A stretch of DNA of 64,000 nt, taken from assembly GCF_003594875.1 (NCBI RefSeq), contig NZ_QZEY01000009.1, positions 124,001 to 188,000 on the forward strand. Direction: 5' to 3'. The notes beneath the pieces were generated by a model. The model saw only the letters and a program-made list of their open reading frames with translations, did no database searches and was not told the origin of the DNA. Below are positions 62,372 through 64,000 of the stretch, piece by piece; within the stretch, counting starts at the first letter, position 1; each line of letters opens with the position of its first letter. Both the position numbers and the translations under genes were made by a program. This DNA comes from Bailinhaonella thermotolerans. GTDB taxonomy: Bacteria; Actinomycetota; Actinomycetes; Streptosporangiales; Streptosporangiaceae.

Positions 62372-63196
62372 TCAGGAAAAGTCGTAATGACGGCGCGTCG
62401 CGGCCAACACGGCGGAGAATCGGACGTTCCATCCGTCCGCGCGGAGCGCTCGCGCCGCCTCCGCCAGCGTGGCCCCGGTCGTCACGATGTCGTCCACGAG
62501 CACGGCCTCGCGGCCTCCGCCGCTCGCGCCCTGCCCTCCGCCGCCGTCCCCGGCGCCCCACCGGCCGCGGAGCCTCCCGGGAAGCCCCCTGGACGGCTCC
62601 CAGAGGCCTCCGGGGCCGCGCGCACGCGCACGTCGCACCCGGAAGGCCCCGGAGAGGTTCGCGGCCCGCTCAGCGGCGGTCAGCCCCGCCTGGTCCGCCA
62701 CCCGCCGCCCCTGTGCGAGCAGCCGGACCGGCCGAGCCGGCACGCCCCGCCGCCGCAGCTCCCGCGCCGCCAGGATCGCCAGCCGCCCCACGGGGTCGTG
62801 CCCCCGCCGCCACCGCGCCCCCCGGCCGCTCGGCACCGGCACCACCGCGACCGACCCCCGCGGCCCGGCCCGGGCCGACGCGAACGCCGGGCCCGGCCGT
62901 ACGGCGGAGCCCGGCCGTACGGCGGAGCCGGGCGCGGCGGCCAGGGCGGCGGCGATGACGTCCGCCAGGCACGCGGCCAGGGGCGCGGCGAGGCCCGTGC
63001 GGGAACGCTCCTTGTAGGCGAGCAGGAGGCGGCGGAGCGGGCCCGCGTAGGGGCCGGCTGACCAGGGCGGGGGCAGGCCCGGCGGCACGGGGTCGGGCGG
63101 GCGGACGCGGGGCGGCCGGGTCAGCGACGCCGCGCAGCCGGGGCACAGCGGCACGGCCGAGCGGCCGGGGCGAGCACGCGGCCGCAGCCGGCGCAC
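62372..63196 (-). CDS. comF: ComF-family phosphoribosyltransferase-like protein, N-terminus frameshifted
   Basis: The frame given holds CPGC (the second half of a zinc ribbon), the segment GPYAGPLRRLLLAYKERSRTGLA, and the PRTase loop VLVDDIVTTGATLAEAARAL. The first zinc half (LPAACAGCG) lies in another frame upstream (from GTG 63243). One missing base in the CCCCGG run near 63164-63171 would join them into about 290 residues. Two low-complexity insertions are present, one an in-frame 18-bp repeat at 62893-62928. The family is linked to DNA uptake and repair; its role in actinobacteria is unclear. Confidence 0.7.
   Translation of the reverse strand: MRRLRPRARPGRSAVPLCPGCAASLTRPPRVRPPDPVPPGLPPPWSAGPYAGPLRRLLLAYKERSRTGLAAPLAACLADVIAAALAAAPGSAVRPGSAVRPGPAFASARAGPRGSVAVVPVPSGRGARWRRGHDPVGRLAILAARELRRRGVPARPVRLLAQGRRVADQAGLTAAERAANLSGAFRVRRARARGPGGLWEPSRGLPGRLRGRWGAGDGGGGQGASGGGREAVLVDDIVTTGATLAEAARALRADGWNVRFSAVLAATRRHYDFS
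62893..62928. repeat. two 18-bp repeats inside comF
   Basis: CCGGCCGTACGGCGGAGC is repeated exactly at 62893 and 62911. It encodes a duplicated six-residue motif in ComF. Period and palindromic core equal those of the intergenic array at 55355. Confidence 0.7.
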
Positions 63197-63326
63197 GCGG
63201 CGGGCAGGACCAGGTCCAGCAGGACGGAGAGCGCACGGGACACGCGACGAGGATCGCCCCCGGCCCCGGCCTCAGGACGAGGCGAACGCGATTCTGTGGA
63301 AAACCCCCGGCCGGGGCGGATAACTC

Positions 63327-64000
63327 TCAGCCGAGGGGGAACATGGGGTAGTCCCCGACTCCGAGATCGGTGGACCAGGTCTGGGTCTGCCCGTCGTAGA
63401 GGAGGATCTTGCCGTTGTCGGTGTTCGCCAGGATCGAGTCCTTGGAGGCCGCCGCGATGCCGTCGATCGACGACACCGGGGTGATGCGCACGAAGTCGGG
63501 CCCGGCGATCGGCACCCGCAGCAGTTCGGCGCCGCTCCGCTCGCCCTTCAGGACGAGCAGGTGCCCGCCGTCCTGCCAGGCCACGTCGGTCACCTTGGCC
63601 TCGTCGGGGATCCCGAGCGGCCGGAGCCGGCCGAGCTGCACCGTGTCGCCGTCGCGGGTGATCACCCCGATCTTGACGTGCGTCTCGCCGCCCTCCTCGT
63701 AGATGACGGCGGCGCGGCAGCCGTCCCGGGAGACGCGCAGCTCCTTGACGTGGGTGTTCTCCAGTTCCGGCGCGAGCACGGGGAGGGGCCCCTGGGCGGT
63801 CCCCCGCATGACGCGCGAACGCCCGCCGCCCAGCCGGTCCACGGCCCAGACCTTCCCGTCGCGGTCCCAGCTCGGCGCGGTGAAGTCCGTCCCGGTGAGC
63901 CACGTGCGCGCCTGCACCTGGCCCTTGAGGTCGCCGACGACGACGCGGCTCTTGCCGTCCAGCCAGGCCAGCGCCTGCTCGTCGCTGCGCAGGGCGGGCT
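63327..64000 (-). CDS. lpqB: lipoprotein LpqB, C-terminal part
   Basis: The frame runs off the end of the window; about 224 residues are visible. They form a beta-propeller-like region with TDFTAPSWDRDGKVWAVDR, LRVSRDGCRAAVIYE and VTDVAWQDGGHLLVL, typical of the LpqB C-terminal domain. LpqB acts with the MtrAB two-component system, whose genes should lie just beyond 64000. The comF frame begins about 80 nt downstream, in the conserved order. Confidence 0.9.
   Translation of the reverse strand, partial: PALRSDEQALAWLDGKSRVVVGDLKGQVQARTWLTGTDFTAPSWDRDGKVWAVDRLGGGRSRVMRGTAQGPLPVLAPELENTHVKELRVSRDGCRAAVIYEEGGETHVKIGVITRDGDTVQLGRLRPLGIPDEAKVTDVAWQDGGHLLVLKGERSGAELLRVPIAGPDFVRITPVSSIDGIAAASKDSILANTDNGKILLYDGQTQTWSTDLGVGDYPMFPLG

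Overview
The window looks like chromosomal DNA of a high-GC filamentous actinobacterium, most likely of the order Streptosporangiales (Streptosporangium, Nonomuraea, Actinomadura relatives). This is an inference from very high GC, frequent GTG starts, LAL-type LuxR, XRE/DUF5753-DUF397 and DasR-type regulators, and the core gene orders prfB-ftsE-ftsX-smpB-ssrA and secA-hpf-comF-lpqB. Most of the window is core or metabolic. No phage, insertion sequence, CRISPR array or rRNA was seen.

Layout. 1-7 kb: a truncated membrane protein, a 966-residue LuxR/LAL regulator and a three-gene ABC-2 exporter. 7-13 kb: a YdeI-like protein, a lipoprotein coupled to a large secreted subtilase, then a leaderless PadR gene with a partner membrane protein. 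13-17 kb: a frameshifted gene, then a 2.7-kb islet at the 3' end of the tmRNA gene. The islet is bounded by a 22-bp direct repeat of the tmRNA end and carries a complete partner-switching module (STAS antagonist, SpoIIE phosphatase, HATPase kinase) plus a remnant XRE regulator. 17-24 kb: a penicillin-binding-protein homologue with all three catalytic motifs lost, smpB, ftsX, ftsE, prfB and a lipoprotein. 24-41 kb: catabolic and lipid genes (NAD-glutamate dehydrogenase, tryptophan dioxygenase, acetoacetyl-CoA synthetase, pruA, acyl-CoA dehydrogenase), three HAD phosphatases and an alpha/beta hydrolase. 41-43 kb: an XRE-DUF5753/DUF397 pair divergent from an HATPase. 43-54.5 kb: a self-contained N-acetylglucosamine regulon. 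54.5-64 kb: an Rv3235-like protein, secA, a YcaQ-type glycosylase, a NarL response regulator, hpf, a frameshifted comF and the end of lpqB.

How genes work together. The GlcNAc locus has one eight-gene minus-strand operon (nagA, SIS protein, EIIB, EIIA, HAD, HPr, EI, nagZ). It diverges from a DasR-like GntR gene followed by two EIIC permeases. The divergent promoter holds an overlapping double dre operator. NagZ releases GlcNAc, EI-HPr-EIIA-EIIB-EIIC import and phosphorylate it, NagA deacetylates it, and the SIS protein probably replaces NagB. Trans-translation (ssrA, smpB) sits beside ftsEX and prfB.

Best leads: the tmRNA islet, the pseudo-transpeptidase next to smpB, several long AT-rich operator palindromes, two probable frameshifts, and a family of CCGTACGG-centred palindromes and 14-28-bp tandem arrays that fill many intergenic gaps and have entered at least one coding region.
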